A DNA stretch of 64,000 nucleotides from assembly GCA_963736445.1 (NCBI GenBank), contig CAVTOY010000001.1:186001-250000 (forward strand). Reading direction: 5' to 3'. The notes below the pieces were generated by a model. The model was not told the origin of the DNA. It did not search any database and saw only the letters and a program-made list of their open reading frames with translations. Origin of the DNA: Thiosocius sp963736445. GTDB taxonomy: Bacteria > Pseudomonadota > Gammaproteobacteria > Chromatiales > Chromatiaceae. Position numbers and translations under genes: made by a program. This document shows, piece by piece, positions 62,995 to 64,000 of this stretch (position 1 is the first letter of the stretch; every line of letters begins with the position of its first letter).

Positions 62995-64000
62995 ATGACA
63001 CCCGCGAGCCTGAGTATCTTTGCCAGCCGCCTCGACGCCGTATGCGAGGAGATGGGGCTGGTGCTGCGCAATGCCGCTTTCTCGCCGAATATCCGCGATC
63101 GCCTAGATTTCTCCTGCGCGGTGTTCGACGCATCCGGTCAGTTGTGTGCTCAGGCGGCACACATCCCGGTGCATCTCGGCAGCATGGCGTTTGCCATGCA
63201 GGATATCGTTGCCGGCATAGATTGGCAGCCGGGTGATCAGGTCATGCTCAACGATCCTTACCTCGGCGGCACACATCTGCCGGACGTCACGCTGATTGCG
63301 CCGGTGTTCGTGGACTCTGGGTTGCAGGCCTTTGTCGTCAATCGGGCCCATCATGCGGATATCGGTGCGGCGTCGCCCGGGTCCATGCCGATCTCGTCTC
63401 ACCTGGATGAAGAGGGGGTGGTGATCGAACCTTCCCATCTGGCACGCGGCAATGTAATCGTCGCCGAACAGCTGCGTCGGGTCACCGCTGCGACCCGCAA
63501 CAGTGCCGAAGCGGCGGGTGACTTCGCCGCACAGGTCGCGGCCAACCGCGCCGGCGCTGCGCGTCTCGGTGAACTGATCGCGCGCTACGGAAGCGCGATC
63601 TTCGCCGACGCGATAAAGGCACTGAATTCCTATGCCGAGCGCCTGGCCCGTGAATCGCTCAGCGACATACCCGACGGGACCTACCGGTTCACGGATTATC
63701 TCGATGATGACGGCCAGGGACATCGCGATATACCGATCTGCCTGACGCTGGAGGTGTCCGGCCAGCAGGTGCGTGCGGATTTCACCGGCACCGCCGCGCA
63801 GGTCAGTGGCAACGTCAACTGTCCGCTGGCGGTCGCGGCCGCGGCGGTATATTACGTATTCCGATGCCTTATGCCGCCGCAAACGCCGGCCTGTGCCGGT
63901 GCCTTCCGGCCGATCGGCCTGCATGCGCCGCCGGGTTGTCTTCTCAACGCCCGCAAACCCGCCGCGGTGGCGGCCGGCAATGTGGAGACCAGCACACGCG
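62995..64000 (+). CDS. Hydantoinase B/oxoprolinase family protein (3' end cut by the window)
   Basis: The first 335 residues of a HyuB-type ATP-dependent amidohydrolase subunit. The frame starts at an ATG with GAGGAG upstream (62984-62990) and has no stop to the window end. Motifs: NIRDRLDFSCAVFD near 36, CAQAAHIPVHLGSM near 55-68, NDPYLGGTHLPDVTL near 90, RAHHADIGAASPGSM near 119. Family members act with HyuA on hydantoins, 5-oxoproline or acetone-type substrates. No HyuA lies on the part visible; it may follow. Confidence 0.9.
   Translation, partial: MTPASLSIFASRLDAVCEEMGLVLRNAAFSPNIRDRLDFSCAVFDASGQLCAQAAHIPVHLGSMAFAMQDIVAGIDWQPGDQVMLNDPYLGGTHLPDVTLIAPVFVDSGLQAFVVNRAHHADIGAASPGSMPISSHLDEEGVVIEPSHLARGNVIVAEQLRRVTAATRNSAEAAGDFAAQVAANRAGAARLGELIARYGSAIFADAIKALNSYAERLARESLSDIPDGTYRFTDYLDDDGQGHRDIPICLTLEVSGQQVRADFTGTAAQVSGNVNCPLAVAAAAVYYVFRCLMPPQTPACAGAFRPIGLHAPPGCLLNARKPAAVAAGNVETSTR

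Overview
This 64 kb window is a continuous, gene-dense stretch of a high-GC bacterial chromosome. It has no mobile elements, rRNA, tRNA or CRISPR that I can see. Gene content points to a free-living gammaproteobacterium: MinCDE, FeoABC behind a Fur-like palindrome, the ArgA/ArgE linear arginine route, an RhlE-type helicase, an iron SodB, a TIGR04211-type SH3 protein, NhaD and the mtnBDC methionine salvage genes. A VPLPA-CTERM surface protein and a PrsT-like TPR protein suggest an exopolysaccharide/exosortase-bearing environmental lineage, perhaps Chromatiales-like. I cannot name a species.

Layout: 0.4-3.7 kb holds a histidine kinase with a receiver-like N-terminus, followed by a REC-PAS-GGDEF-EAL response regulator. 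At 3.9-5.0 kb lie two adjacent single-pass membrane coiled-coil proteins, the second with nine methionines at exact heptad spacing. minC-minD-minE follow at 5.3-7.1 kb. After an AT-rich gap come the exosortase-dependent surface protein (7.6 kb), the PrsT-like protein and a subtilisin-like protease with a proline-rich tandem repeat (to 14 kb). The stretch 14-20 kb carries alr, an AcuI-type reductase, an RhlE-like helicase and a Kef-type antiporter. At 20-28 kb are a DUF3299 lipoprotein with a small secreted partner, feoABC, a CIA30 protein, an M1-like metallopeptidase and a ChaN-PDZ protein.

The centre (28.3-41.9 kb, minus strand) is one tight nine-gene operon, zwf-pgl-glk-glgC-GH57-malQ-glgB-glgA-glgP. 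It couples glucose phosphorylation and the oxidative pentose phosphate entry to glycogen synthesis and breakdown. Six junctions are overlapping stop/start pairs, four of them ATGA.

From 42 to 50 kb come a transglutaminase-like protein, small genes including a PilZ protein, mtnB-mtnD-mtnC, nhaD and an SLC13 permease divergent from a LysR regulator. From 51 to 62 kb come a membrane microprotein, argA, argE, a TetR regulator divergent from ilvD, a CheY-like receiver, and an argD-argF-ABC ATPase-SH3 operon preceded by a promoter plus terminator that looks like an attenuator or small RNA. sodB, a urate hydroxylase-family membrane protein and a truncated hydantoinase B close the window.

Start sites were re-chosen from Shine-Dalgarno sequences, overlaps and family N-termini where the longest reading frame was implausible (minD, minE, rhlE, feoA, feoC, chaN, glgP, glgA, glgB, malQ, pgl, mtnC, mtnD).
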